In this document: positions 18,671 to 28,400 of the stretch, one piece after another
Layout of the letters: each line of letters starts with the position of its first letter
Position numbering within the stretch: position 1 is the first letter of the stretch
Assembly (NCBI GenBank): GCA_016718385.1
Contig: JADKDK010000001.1
Span: forward strand, 868,001 to 932,000
Length of the DNA: 64,000 bases
Reading direction: 5' to 3'
Source: Gammaproteobacteria bacterium
GTDB lineage: Bacteria > Pseudomonadota > Gammaproteobacteria > Pseudomonadales > UBA5518
Notes under the pieces: generated by a model
What the model was told of the DNA's origin: nothing
The model's database searches: none
The model's input: only the letters and a program-made list of their open reading frames with translations
Position numbers and translations under genes: made by a program

Positions 18671-19837
18671 TTGCACAGGTTGGCTGATTTCGCGGTCGAG
18701 GTCTTTGAAGGCGAGCGCCTGCACCGGGAGTTGGCGTCGATCCGCGCGCGGGCTCCGGTGAGCCACGCGCTTTTCGCCGGACAGCCCGCGATACTCATCA
18801 CGGGGCATCAGGCCCTCGCCGAGGCATTCCGCGACAACGAGCGCTTTCCGCCGGCCGATGCCTACCGCATCACGATCGAGCCGGTGCAGGGCGTGACTTT
18901 CCAGACCATGGAGGATGAGCAGCATCGACTCTATCGCCGGCTGGCCACGCCGGCCTTTCGCTCGCGCGCCGTGGATGCGATGGAGCAGGAGGGTCTGGCG
19001 CGCATCGCGCACGAACTGGTCGATCGCCTCGCGGGCACGCGGCAGGCCGATCTGGCGGCGTCCTTCACGCACCGCGTGGCATTCCTGGTGATAAGCCGCA
19101 TGCTGGGAATTCCTGCTCACCGGGAGGATGTGTTCCGTGATTGGGCGGTGGGCTTCCTGGAGTACCCTCGCGATCCGGAGCATTCACGGCGTTGCGCGGC
19201 ACAGATCACCGACTACCTGCAACCGATCATCGCGCAGCGGCGGCGCGAACCGCGCGACGACGTCGTTTCCGCGCTGGTGATGGCCGATGCCGACGGCCAC
19301 CACCTGACGGACGAGGAGATCCTGGCGCACATCCGGCTGCTGTTCAGCGCCGGCGCATCCACCACGACCGACGCGCTGGGCAACCTGTTGTATGCACTGC
19401 TGAGCGAGCGCGAGCGTTGGGAATGCCTGCTCGCGGCGCCGGCGCAGCGCGGCAATGCCATCGAGGAACTGCTGCGTTGGGAGACGCCGGTGGCGGTGCT
19501 GCCGCGGCTGTCCGCTCCCCGGCCGGTGGAGTTTTTTGGCGTCGGGATTCCACCCGCGACGTTCTGCCTGTTTGCGATCGCCGCGGCCAATCGTGATCCC
19601 GCGGTATTCGACGACCCGGATCGCTTCGACCTCGAGCGCGACAGCGGGAAGAAGCTGCTCAGCTTCGGTCCGGGCCCGCGCCTGTGCCCGGGCATGCATC
19701 TGGCCCGTCGTCAGCTGACTGTTGCACTCGACGTGCTGATGGAACGCCTTCCGGACCTGCATCTGCTCGACGTGGACGCCGCTCGGCCGCGGGGAGCGAT
19801 CCTGCGTGGTCCGGCACGGCTGCCCGCGGCATGGTAG
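18671..19837 (+). CDS. Cytochrome P450
   Basis: This soluble bacterial P450 has an I-helix oxygen-activation motif AGASTTTDALGN, the K-helix ExxR as EELLRW, and the heme loop FGPGPRLCPGMHLAR with the thiolate Cys. It inserts one O2 oxygen into an unknown substrate using an electron-transfer partner not encoded nearby. The start is uncertain: the frame is open from 18587, but those first codons are Gly/Arg-rich. In-frame TTG codons at 18671 or 18680 begin just before LADFAVEVFEGERLHRELASI, which matches the usual N-terminus. It follows the GST gene closely. Confidence 0.85.
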   Translation: MHRLADFAVEVFEGERLHRELASIRARAPVSHALFAGQPAILITGHQALAEAFRDNERFPPADAYRITIEPVQGVTFQTMEDEQHRLYRRLATPAFRSRAVDAMEQEGLARIAHELVDRLAGTRQADLAASFTHRVAFLVISRMLGIPAHREDVFRDWAVGFLEYPRDPEHSRRCAAQITDYLQPIIAQRRREPRDDVVSALVMADADGHHLTDEEILAHIRLLFSAGASTTTDALGNLLYALLSERERWECLLAAPAQRGNAIEELLRWETPVAVLPRLSAPRPVEFFGVGIPPATFCLFAIAAANRDPAVFDDPDRFDLERDSGKKLLSFGPGPRLCPGMHLARRQLTVALDVLMERLPDLHLLDVDAARPRGAILRGPARLPAAW

Positions 19838-19874
19838 GTTGAACTTCTGGTCAGCAGCGTTAGAGGATTCTCAT

Positions 19875-20636
19875 GTGCGGACATCCGTAGAAAGGGTTGC
19901 GGACGATTTTCTCAATATCCGTGGATCGTTCAGGATCGGCGGACTGATCGATATCGGCACCCATGCTTCACTGGTCCGGCGTGCGAACGGCAGGTTCGTC
20001 TTTCTCGACTCCTATACGCTCAGCGACGCAGTACAGCGCGAAATCGACGCACTCACCAACGGGGGCGAGGACGTGGAGGCCATACTGAACCTGCACCCCT
20101 TCCACACCGTTCACGTCCGTGCGATGCACCAGCGGTATCCCGGGGCAAAGCTCTATGGAACGGCCCGCCACCTGGCGCGCTTCCCCGATCTTCCGTGGCA
20201 GAAAACACGCACCGAGCAGCCCCGTCTGCACCAAATGTTCGAGGAGGATTTCGAATTTTCCGTACCGCGTGGCGTCGACTTCATATCGGCAAACGAGAAT
20301 GTGCATTTCTCGTCCGTGCTGGTGCTGCATCGCGCGTCGCAGACGATTCATGTCGATGACACGCTGATGTATTCGCGTCTGCCGCTGCCTGTGCGAATGC
20401 TGGGTTATCCGGACATCCTGTTTTTTCATCCAACTTTGGTCCAGGCATTGAAGAAGCGCAAAGGGGCGGGCCAGGATTTCAGGGACTGGGCCGAGGAACT
20501 CGCGGATTGCTGGCGCGATGCCGAGAATCTGTGCGCGGCGCATACGGCGGTTCTTGCTGGAGAGAGCAATCGCGGTGCCTCGATCCACGATCGCATCCTC
20601 TCGGCGCTGGACAGGGTCTCTTTACTGCTTCGTTAG
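19875..20636 (+). CDS. MBL-fold-like hydrolase of unknown function
   Basis: This 253-residue protein starts at a GTG (19875) 5 nt after GAGGATT. The region AILNLHPFHTVHVRAMHQRYP resembles the metal motif of the metallo-beta-lactamase fold, with an HPxHxxH arrangement instead of HxHxDH. Later segments IHVDDTLMYS and GYPDILFFHP correspond to the second metal-side strands. The pattern recalls DUF4336-like proteins, which are MBL relatives of unknown substrate. It lies 37 bp after the P450 and may be cotranscribed with it. Confidence 0.6.
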   Translation: MRTSVERVADDFLNIRGSFRIGGLIDIGTHASLVRRANGRFVFLDSYTLSDAVQREIDALTNGGEDVEAILNLHPFHTVHVRAMHQRYPGAKLYGTARHLARFPDLPWQKTRTEQPRLHQMFEEDFEFSVPRGVDFISANENVHFSSVLVLHRASQTIHVDDTLMYSRLPLPVRMLGYPDILFFHPTLVQALKKRKGAGQDFRDWAEELADCWRDAENLCAAHTAVLAGESNRGASIHDRILSALDRVSLLLR

Positions 20637-20699
20637 GCCCGGGATGATAATCGGCACGGCCTGGTTACCCGGAATGTCATCCTCAGGGAGGAAGTCATC

Positions 20700-21011
20700 A
20701 TGTTGGTCACCTTTTCCTGCCCGGCGTACGCGCACATAACCATGTTCGGCGACGTGGCGGTCCGACTGCTGGAATTGATGGGACACAGTGGCACGGTGCC
20801 GGGCGCCCTGCTTGCGGATGAAGTCCGACCGGCGCTCGAACGTCTCGAGGCGGCGGTCTCGCCGGGCAAACAGCTGCCCGCGCCGGAGGAAGCGGCGGAA
20901 GACGAGGATGAAGAACCTGCCGTAAGTCTGCGCAATCGCGCGTTGCCGCTGATCGAATTGCTCGAGGCAGCGGTGCAGGAAAAATGCAACGTGATGTGGG
21001 ACAGCAATTGA
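20700..21011 (+). CDS. DUF1840 family protein
   Basis: This 103-residue acidic protein begins MLVTFSCPAYAHITMFGDVA, then has LLELMGHSGTVPGAL and ends ALPLIELLEAAVQEKCNVMW, the two conserved blocks of DUF1840. A Glu/Asp-rich linker (EEAAEDEDEEP) separates them. The family is small, cytoplasmic and functionally uncharacterised. GGGAGGAAG precedes the ATG. Confidence 0.88.
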   Translation: MLVTFSCPAYAHITMFGDVAVRLLELMGHSGTVPGALLADEVRPALERLEAAVSPGKQLPAPEEAAEDEDEEPAVSLRNRALPLIELLEAAVQEKCNVMWDSN

Positions 21012-21043
21012 GTTGCGAGCCCGCCGTGCATTGTCGGCAACAG

Positions 21044-21409
21044 TCAGCCGACAGACGCCGGCGCGGTCTCGGGTGGCAGCAAGGTCAGGAATTCGCCGAA
21101 CGGCCGCGGCTCGGGGAGTGCCACGATGTAGGTGACGGGCGCGGGCGTATCTCCCTCCGCGTGAAGCACCCCGGCCGGAATGACCAGCTTGTCGCCGGGT
21201 TCCATCGCGACGCGCTCGCCGGTCACGCCATCCAGTGTCCACGTCGATCCCGCGATGACGTAGGTGTGAACCTCGCAGTCATGCCAGTGCAGCGGCAGCT
21301 CCGGGGAGGCGGGCGCGATCAGCGTCGTCGGCCAGAAGCCCGTGCGCTTGATGTCGTCCAGCACCTGGTCGGTCGTCTCGAAGAATCGTTTGAGTATCCG
21401 TATGGCCAT
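21044..21409 (-). CDS. Cupin domain protein
   Basis: This 121-residue single cupin has motif 1 as LHWHDCEVHTYVIAGSTW (His, His, Glu/His metal ligands) and motif 2 as GDKLVIPAGVLHAEGD (His ligand). It starts at 21409, 5 nt after GGAGAG. It lies 46 bp after moeB in the same direction and may be the last gene of the BNR/MoaD/MoeB cluster. It could be a small dioxygenase, isomerase or sensor; the substrate is unknown. Confidence 0.82.
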   Translation of the reverse strand: MAIRILKRFFETTDQVLDDIKRTGFWPTTLIAPASPELPLHWHDCEVHTYVIAGSTWTLDGVTGERVAMEPGDKLVIPAGVLHAEGDTPAPVTYIVALPEPRPFGEFLTLLPPETAPASVG

Positions 21410-21455
21410 CGCGCTCTCCTGTTGTCGAACACAGGATACCGCATCGCTGTCTTGT

Positions 21456-22580
21456 TCAGACCACGAAGAGCGAATCATCCACCTCCTGCACCCACGCCAG
21501 CAGGCCGCCTGCGAGGTGCGCCGGGGACTGGATGCCCGCTTGCGAGGCGAGCGTGCATGCGGCGAGGCTGCGGGTGCCACTGCGGCAGACAAATACCGGC
21601 GTGCGCAATGGTGGTAGCTCGAGCAGACGATCGGCGAGTTGTGCCAGGGGAATGTTCAGCGCGCCTGGCAGGAAACCGGCCTCGAATTCATGCGGCTCGC
21701 GCACGTCCACGAGCACCAGCGAGGGATCGTCGAGCACCGCCTGCAGTTGGCGTGCCGACAGGTAGCGAGCCGATTCGGGCGATGAGACGCTGCAAGGTTG
21801 CGGCGCATCCTGCGGCGCAGAGATGGCGGGATCGGAGCCGCACACCGCACAGTCCTCGCGGCGTGCGAACCGGAATTCATCGAAGCGCATCTCGAGCGCG
21901 TCATACGTGAGCAAGCGCCCGACCAGCGGCTCTCCGGTGCCCGTGATGATCTTGATCGCTTCCGTCGCCTGGATCGTGCCGAGCACCCCGGGCAATACAC
22001 CCAGCACGCCGGCCTGCGCGCAATTGGGCACCAGCCCGTCGGCAGGCGGCTCGGGGAAGAGGCAGCGATAGCACGGACCGCGACCGGGAATACAGCTCAG
22101 TGCCTGGCCTTCGAAGCGATGAATGGCGGCGGACACCAGTGGTTTGCCGAGGATTACGCAGGCATCGTTGACGAGATAACGCGTGCCGAAGCGATCCGTG
22201 CCATCGAGCACGACATCGTAATCCGCGACAATCCCGATCACGTTGCTCGCGCGCAGTTCGACGCGATGCACGATCACGTCGATCCCGGGATTCAGCGCAC
22301 GCAGGCGCCGTGCCGCTGCATCGGCCTTGGGTTCGCCCACGCTGGCGGTGTCGAACAGCAGCTGGCGCTGGAGATTGGAGATATCGACCACATCGAAATC
22401 GACGATGCCGATCGTACCCACGCCCGCCGCGGCGAGGTAGAGGAGCGACGGCGAGCCCAGGCCGCCGGCGCCGATGACCAGCACTTTCGCGGCCCTGATT
22501 TTCGCCTGCCCCGCGACGCCGATCTCGCGCAGCGCGAGATGGCGGCTGTAGCGGGCCACTTCGGCGGGCGACAGGCTCAC
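21456..22580 (-). CDS. moeB: MoeB/ThiF adenylyltransferase fused to rhodanese
   Basis: This 374-residue E1-like enzyme adenylates the C-terminal Gly-Gly of a sulfur-carrier protein. The nucleotide loop is GAGGLGSPSLLYLAAAGVG, and DFDVVDISNLQRQ and the zinc Cys pairs CYRC and CAVC are present. The catalytic Cys candidate is in PNCAQAGVLG. From about residue 285 a rhodanese domain follows, with active-site loop VCRSGTRS, giving its own persulfide donor. The GTG start is 1 nt after the MoaD stop (TGAGGTG), so the enzyme and its carrier are coupled. Confidence 0.92.
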   Translation of the reverse strand: MSLSPAEVARYSRHLALREIGVAGQAKIRAAKVLVIGAGGLGSPSLLYLAAAGVGTIGIVDFDVVDISNLQRQLLFDTASVGEPKADAAARRLRALNPGIDVIVHRVELRASNVIGIVADYDVVLDGTDRFGTRYLVNDACVILGKPLVSAAIHRFEGQALSCIPGRGPCYRCLFPEPPADGLVPNCAQAGVLGVLPGVLGTIQATEAIKIITGTGEPLVGRLLTYDALEMRFDEFRFARREDCAVCGSDPAISAPQDAPQPCSVSSPESARYLSARQLQAVLDDPSLVLVDVREPHEFEAGFLPGALNIPLAQLADRLLELPPLRTPVFVCRSGTRSLAACTLASQAGIQSPAHLAGGLLAWVQEVDDSLFVV

Positions 22581-22581
22581 C

Positions 22582-22848
22582 TCAGCCTCCGCTCAGGGCG
22601 CAGATCAGGTGCACCGTGTCGCCGTTGCCCACGGGTTGCGACAGCGCCGTCACTTCAGTGGTGTTCACGAACAGGCGGATGTGGCGGCGGATGCGATGCT
22701 GCTCGTCGATCATGCGAAAGCGCATCCCGGGAAAGCGCTGTTCCAGGTCGGCGAGCACCTCTGTCACCGAGTCGCCGGTGGCAGGCACTACCGCGGCGCC
22801 TGCGGTGTAGGAGCGCAGGGGGCTGGCGATTCTGACGGTGCAGGACAT
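22582..22848 (-). CDS. MoaD/ThiS family sulfur-carrier protein
   Basis: This 88-residue ubiquitin-fold protein ends in LICALSGG, the diglycine tail that is adenylated and thiocarboxylated. LFVNTTEVTALSQPVGNGDTVHL is the typical MoaD beta strand and turn (VNGxxV...L..GDxV). It starts at 22848; the longer frame upstream overlaps the BNR gene. It sits between that gene (31-nt gap) and moeB. No other molybdopterin or thiamine genes are nearby, so its sulfur acceptor may be something else. Confidence 0.88.
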   Translation of the reverse strand: MSCTVRIASPLRSYTAGAAVVPATGDSVTEVLADLEQRFPGMRFRMIDEQHRIRRHIRLFVNTTEVTALSQPVGNGDTVHLICALSGG

Positions 22849-22879
22849 GGCCGCGCGAGGGTGGGTCAGAAGTGTCGGT

Positions 22880-23992
22880 TCATGCCGCGTGCGTGACCGC
22901 ATGAATCTGCGGCAGGTTGCGCGCGATGCTCCGCCATGAGTCGCCTTCATTGCTGCTCGCCCATACCTCCCCTTGCGTCGTGCCGAAATAGACCCCGACG
23001 CGTTGCTGCATATCGGCGCACATGGCCTGGCGATACACCGTGAACCAGGCCTGCGCGGCGGGCAGGCCCTTGTCCTGGCGCTGCCAGCTACTGCCGCCGT
23101 TGCGTGTCACGTACACCGCCGGCTTCCCGGCGATGGAGGTTCGCGGCCAGACGGTGGTGCCGTCCATGGGGAACACCCACGCGGTATCCGGGTCGCGGGG
23201 ATGCAGCACGATGGGGAAGCCGATATCGCCGATGCGCCTGGGCATGGCCCTGCCGATACGCTGCCATTCCCGCGCGGGACGATCAATGCGGTAGATGCCG
23301 CAGTGGTTCTGGTGATACAGCCGATCGGGATGCAAGGGATGCAGCGCCACGCAGTGCGGGTCGTGACCGAACTCGACGGAGGGATCCGGAATGAAATCCG
23401 CTTCCACGCCCTTGTTCAGCGGTTTCCAGTCCTGGCCGCCGTCGGTGGATTCGAAGATCCCGCCAATCGAAATGCCGATATACAGGTGCCGCGCATCGCG
23501 CGGATCGACGAGGATGGAGTGCAGGATCTCGCCGCCCGGCGTGCCCATGCCCGGCGCCCATTGCGCGCGCAGCGGATGATCGTTGAAGCCTGCCACCGGC
23601 TCCCAGCGATCGCCACCGTCCTCCGAGCGGAACAGGCCCGCCGGAATCGTGCCCGCGTACCACGCGCCGGGCTCCTCCGGGTTTCCGGGCGTCAGCCAGA
23701 ACACCGCCTCCACGGCGCGGCTCGCCGCGCCGTCAGTGGCGGTGCGAAACGCCGGCGGCTGTTTCACTTCCGCCCACTTGCGCCCGCGATCCGTCGAGCG
23801 ATACATCGTCGGACCGAGGTGCCCCGTCTTCGCGGCCATCAGGACCACCTTGGGATCACGCGGGTCCTGCACGATGTGGTGGACGATATGCCCCAGGAAC
23901 TGCGGGCCGCTCAACTTCCAGCTGCGCCGGGCGGCATCGCTGCGCAACGCGAACGCGCCCTTGCGTGTGGCGATCCAGAGTGTGTGGCTCAT
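22880..23992 (-). CDS. BNR/Asp-box repeat beta-propeller protein
   Basis: This 370-residue protein has five Asp-box-like repeats (STDRGRKW, SEDGGDRW, STDGGQDW, TRNGGSSW, SNEGDSW), each in a propeller blade. It has no signal peptide, so it is probably cytoplasmic, and it lacks the sialidase catalytic Arg triad as far as I can see. Databases often label such proteins exo-alpha-sialidase, which is not supported here. It heads a tight minus-strand cluster with a MoaD-like carrier and MoeB, suggesting a role linked to sulfur transfer or carrier-protein conjugation. Confidence 0.82.
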   Translation of the reverse strand: MSHTLWIATRKGAFALRSDAARRSWKLSGPQFLGHIVHHIVQDPRDPKVVLMAAKTGHLGPTMYRSTDRGRKWAEVKQPPAFRTATDGAASRAVEAVFWLTPGNPEEPGAWYAGTIPAGLFRSEDGGDRWEPVAGFNDHPLRAQWAPGMGTPGGEILHSILVDPRDARHLYIGISIGGIFESTDGGQDWKPLNKGVEADFIPDPSVEFGHDPHCVALHPLHPDRLYHQNHCGIYRIDRPAREWQRIGRAMPRRIGDIGFPIVLHPRDPDTAWVFPMDGTTVWPRTSIAGKPAVYVTRNGGSSWQRQDKGLPAAQAWFTVYRQAMCADMQQRVGVYFGTTQGEVWASSNEGDSWRSIARNLPQIHAVTHAA

Positions 23993-24202
23993 AACGCACT
24001 CCCGGAGATCCTAGCGGGGTGTCACGATCGCGCCGAAGCCGAGGCCTGTCAACTCGCGCCCGGACAGCACCGCCTGCCATATGTCGCGACGAGTTGGGTT
24101 GATTGCTCCAGGATTCGGAAGGATTCTTCGTGGCGGTGTCGGGCCATGCGCCGGTTTGGCGGGGCGCCCGGGCAGCGGATTCATGCAACCAGGGGATCAT
24201 CC

Positions 24203-25417
24203 ATGAGCAAGGCGCAAGGCAATCACGTCTCGGATCTTCGCGGCGCAAGCCGTCTGGCGATCGACGCCACGTCGGGCCTCACCGGGCTGGTCGAGGCGAT
24301 TCACGCCAACATCGCGCGCACGCCGACGAAGCTGGGCGGCCCGATCGTCGGTGGCGCGGTGAATGGCATCACCGGGCTGGTTTACCAGAGCATCCGTGGC
24401 GTCACGCGCGCGGTGGGCGGCAGCCTCGACCTCGCGCTGCGCGCGGTGCCCTCCGCGCTCGAGGAGATGGAGTCGACGCCGGCGCGCGAACGCCTGGTGG
24501 CCGTGGTGAACGGTGTGCTCGGCGACTACCTGGCCGCGACGGAAAACCCGCTCGCGATCACGATGCGCATACGCCGTGAAGGCAAGCCTCTCGCGCCCAG
24601 CCGCGCGGGACTCGCCGCCGCGATGCCGAACGCGAGCGCGAAGCTGCTCGTGCTCGTGCATGGCCTCTGCATGAACGATCTGCAGTGGACGCGCGACGGC
24701 CATGACCACGGGGCCGCGCTGGCGCAGGACCTCGGCTACACGCCCGTCTATCTGCACTACAACACCGGGCTGCACATTTCGACCAACGGTCGTGCATTCG
24801 CCGATGCGCTCGAAGCCTTCGTCGCTGCCTGGCCGGTGCCGCTCCGGGAACTCGTCATCCTGGCGCACAGCATGGGTGGCCTGGTCACGCGCAGTGCGCT
24901 CGATGTGGCCACGGGCGCGGGTCACGCGTGGCCGCAGGCGCTGCGCAAGATCGTCTTTCTCGGCACCCCGCATCACGGCGCGCCGCTCGAGCGCGGCGGG
25001 CACTGGATCGACACCGTGCTCGGGAAGACGCCCTACATGGCGCCCCTGGAGCGCCTCGGACGGATTCGCAGCGCCGGCATTACCGATCTGCGTCACGGCA
25101 GCGTGCACGACGAGGACTGGCAGGGGCGCGACCGCTTCGCGCACGGCAACGATCCGCGCCGCCCCTTGCCGCTGCCGCCGGATGTGCGGTGCTACGCGAT
25201 CGCGGGAACGATCGGAGGCGCGAAAGCGCCGCTGCGCGACCGGGTGCTCGGGGACGGCCTCGTGCCCGTGCCGAGCGCACTCGGGCAGCATCGCGACGCG
25301 CGCTTCGCGCTGGCGTTCCCGAAGTCGCACCAGTGGATCGCCGGCGACACGAGCCACTTCGACCTGCTCGGCCGGGCCGCGGTGTATGGCCGGATCCGCA
25401 AGTGGCTCGCGGCATGA
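24203..25417 (+). CDS. Lipase-like alpha/beta hydrolase
   Basis: This 404-residue protein starts at 24203 after AGGGGAT. After an alpha-helical N-terminal region of about 140 residues comes the hydrolase core: LLVLVHGLCMNDLQW (oxyanion), the nucleophile elbow LAHSMGGLV, IVFLGTPHHGAPLER, a DGLVP segment with the acid, and a catalytic His in DTSHFDLLG. The pattern resembles PGAP1-like and triacylglycerol lipases. It ends 9 bp from the convergent end of the giant glucan synthase. The longer frame upstream overlaps the BNR gene and was rejected. Confidence 0.83.
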   Translation: MSKAQGNHVSDLRGASRLAIDATSGLTGLVEAIHANIARTPTKLGGPIVGGAVNGITGLVYQSIRGVTRAVGGSLDLALRAVPSALEEMESTPARERLVAVVNGVLGDYLAATENPLAITMRIRREGKPLAPSRAGLAAAMPNASAKLLVLVHGLCMNDLQWTRDGHDHGAALAQDLGYTPVYLHYNTGLHISTNGRAFADALEAFVAAWPVPLRELVILAHSMGGLVTRSALDVATGAGHAWPQALRKIVFLGTPHHGAPLERGGHWIDTVLGKTPYMAPLERLGRIRSAGITDLRHGSVHDEDWQGRDRFAHGNDPRRPLPLPPDVRCYAIAGTIGGAKAPLRDRVLGDGLVPVPSALGQHRDARFALAFPKSHQWIAGDTSHFDLLGRAAVYGRIRKWLAA

Positions 25418-25426
25418 CGACGCGCG

Positions 25427-28400
25427 TCAGCCCAGGTGCACCTCGACATGGTGCGCCTGGCGGTCGTCCACCAGCGCGAAGCGGCCACGGCCGGCTCCTT
25501 CCAGACCGGCGCCGTCGATCTCCGCGCCATCCACCTCCACGCGGATAACCTGCCCGGGCGCTGCGCCGACGCGCCTGATGTCGATGCGATAGAAGGTCTC
25601 GCGGTAGCGGTAGTGGATGGTGTAGGCGTCCCAATGCGCCGGGATGCACGGTGCGATGCACAGATGGTCCACTTCCAGTCGCAGGCCCAGCAGCGTCTCC
25701 ACGGTCAGCTGGTACATCCAGCCCGCCGCGCCCGTGTACCAGGTCCAGCCGCCGCGGCCGGTGTGTGGCGTCGCCGCGTAGATGTCGGCGCACATCACGT
25801 AGGGCTCGACCTTGTAGCGCTGGATGGCATCCGGTGTGCTGCCGTGATTGACCGGATTGATCATGGCGAACAGTTCCCACGCGCGCTCCCGCTCCCCCTG
25901 CATGGCAAACGCCATCGTGGTCCAGATCGCCGCATGGGTGTATTGGCCGCCGTTCTCGCGGATGCCGGGCACGTAGCCCTTGATGTAGCCGGGCTCGAGC
26001 GCCGATCGATCGAACGGCGGGTCGAGCAGCTGGATCAATCGGGCATCGCGCCGCACCAGGCGCTGGTCCACCGCCGTCATCGCGAGGCGCGAGCGCACGG
26101 GGTCGCCGCCGCCGGAGATGACCGCCCAGCTCTGGCTGATCGAATCGATCTGGCATTCGTCGTTCGTGGACGAACCGAGAGGAGTACCGTCGTCGAAGTA
26201 CGCGCGCCGGTACCAGGCGCCGTCCCAGGCCTGGGCCTCGATGCTGCCGCGCAGCCGCGCCGCGTGGCCGCTGCACTCTGACGCAAAGTCGTGGTCGTTG
26301 CGCTCGTGCGCCAGGGCCGCGAACAGCTCGAGGTTCTCGTACAGGAACCACGCCAGCCACACGCTCTCGCCCTTGCCCTCGCGACCGACCAGGTTCATGC
26401 CGTCGTTCCAGTCGCCGCAGCCGATCAGCGGCAGTTCATGCGCGCCGAATCGCAGGCCGTGCCTGATGGCACGCACGCAGTGCTCGTACAGGCTCGCCGC
26501 TTCGGGCGAGCGTTGCGGCTGGTCGTAGTAGGCTTCCTCGAGCGGGTTCAGTTCGCGGCCTTCCAGGAAATGGAGCGACTCGTCGAGCACGCCCGTATCG
26601 CCGGTCGCACGGACGTAGCGGCAGGTGGCATACGGCAACCACAGGTAGTCGTCCGAGAAATGGGTGCGCACGCCTTGCCCCTCGGGCGGATGCCACCAGT
26701 GCTGCACGTCGCCCTGGGGGAACTGGCGCTCGGCGCAGCGGATCAGCTGCTCGCGGGCGAGCCACGGTGTTGCGTGGAGCAGCGCCAGGGTGTCCTGCAA
26801 CTGGTCGCGGAAACCGTAGGCACCGCCGGACTGGTAATAGCCGCTGCGGCCCCACAGCCGGCACGAGAGCGTCTGGTAGACCAGCCAGCCGTTGGCCAGC
26901 ACGTCCAGCGCGGCGTCCGGGGTCTCGACGCGCACCGCGCCCAGGGTGCGGTTCCAGTGCTCCCACACCGCTTCCAGTGCCTGGCGCGCCCCCGCGCGTC
27001 CGCCGAAGCGCTGGATGCAATGCCGCGCCTCGTCGGCGTCGCGCGCCGCGCCGAAGACGAATACGATCTCGCGCGCCTGCCCCGGGGCCAGATCGATCCG
27101 GGTCTGTATCGCGGCGCACGGATCCAGGCCGGCACCCGTGCGGTCCGACAGGCGCTTGCGGCGCATCGCCGCCGGGCTGGCCAGCGAGCCGTTGCGGCCG
27201 ATGAACTCGGTACGGTTTCCGCTCACCGAGCGCTGCGCTTCGTTCACGTGGGCAAAGACCACGCGGTTAGCGCAGGCGCGGCCGTAGGCATTGCGGGCAA
27301 ACAGTGCTCCGCTTTGCGGATCCGTTTCGGTCACGATATGCATCAGGTTGGCGTGACGCCACTCGCCGAGCACCAGTTCCCAGTACCCGGTCAGCGACAG
27401 GCTGCGCGCGCGCCTCGACTGGTTGCGCAGCGAGACGACCACGAACTTCACCGGAGCGTCCATGGCCACGTAGGTGAACATTTCCGAGGCGATGCCGGCC
27501 TCGTAATGCTCGAACACGCTGTAGCCGAACCCGTGCCGGCACACGTAGCCGGAGCGCCCGCGCGCGGGCAACGGCGTCGGTGACCAAAATGCTCCCGTTT
27601 CCTCGTCGCGGATGTACAGTGCCTCGCCGCTGCTGTCGCTGAGCGGGTCGTTGTGCCACGGGGTGAGCCGGAATTCGTGGGCGTTTTCCGCCCAGGTGTA
27701 CGCGCTGCCTCCCTCGCTGACGACCGTGCCGATGTGCGGGCTGGCGATCACGTTGACCCACGGCGCCGGCGTGCTCTGGCCGGGCTCGAGGGTGACGACG
27801 TACTCGTGTCCGTCGGGCGTGAAACCGCCCAGGCCGTTGCCGAAGATGAGCTCGCGCGGCGCGAGCGGATATACCGGCTCGGCGGCCTCGTCCCGCACGG
27901 GCTCCAGCCGGTCCGACTTGCGCTCTGCCAGTACCCGGCGTTCCACGAGTTCGAGCGCGGCCTCGTCGGTGTCGCTGAACACGATGCGGGCGACGGTCTG
28001 CAGCAGGACCCGCTCGTCCTCGGAAAGCTCTTCGGCGCGCCGCACGAAGACCCCGCCCGGCTTGTCGAGCACCTGCGCTTCGGGTCCCGCGTTGATCAGT
28101 CCCATGATCTGGTCCTGCAGCAGCGCCCGGTAGCCGGAGAAATCCTCGTTCACGATCACGAGATCAGCCGCCAGGCCCTTCACGCGCCAGTAGGCGTGGG
28201 CCTGCAGCACCATCCTGAGAATGCCGATGCGGTTGACGTCGCCGATGTGCAGCAGCACGATCGGCAGATCGCCCGAGATCCCGAAGCGCCACAGTCCCGA
28301 TTGCGTCCTCTGGTTGCGGGCAATGATCCCGGGCGCGGCGCGGCGCAGCGCATTGCCGTAAATGACGGAGGCGGCCAGGCGCCCGTAGACCTGGGCATCG

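Noticed and set aside
22880..23992. Exo-alpha-sialidase function for the BNR protein
   Set aside because: Asp-boxes alone do not make a sialidase; no catalytic Arg triad or signal peptide is visible.
22973..24202. N-terminal 410-codon extension of the lipase frame
   Set aside because: It overlaps the BNR gene in antisense and is Arg/His/Ala-rich; the ATG at 24203 has a ribosome site and begins the real protein.
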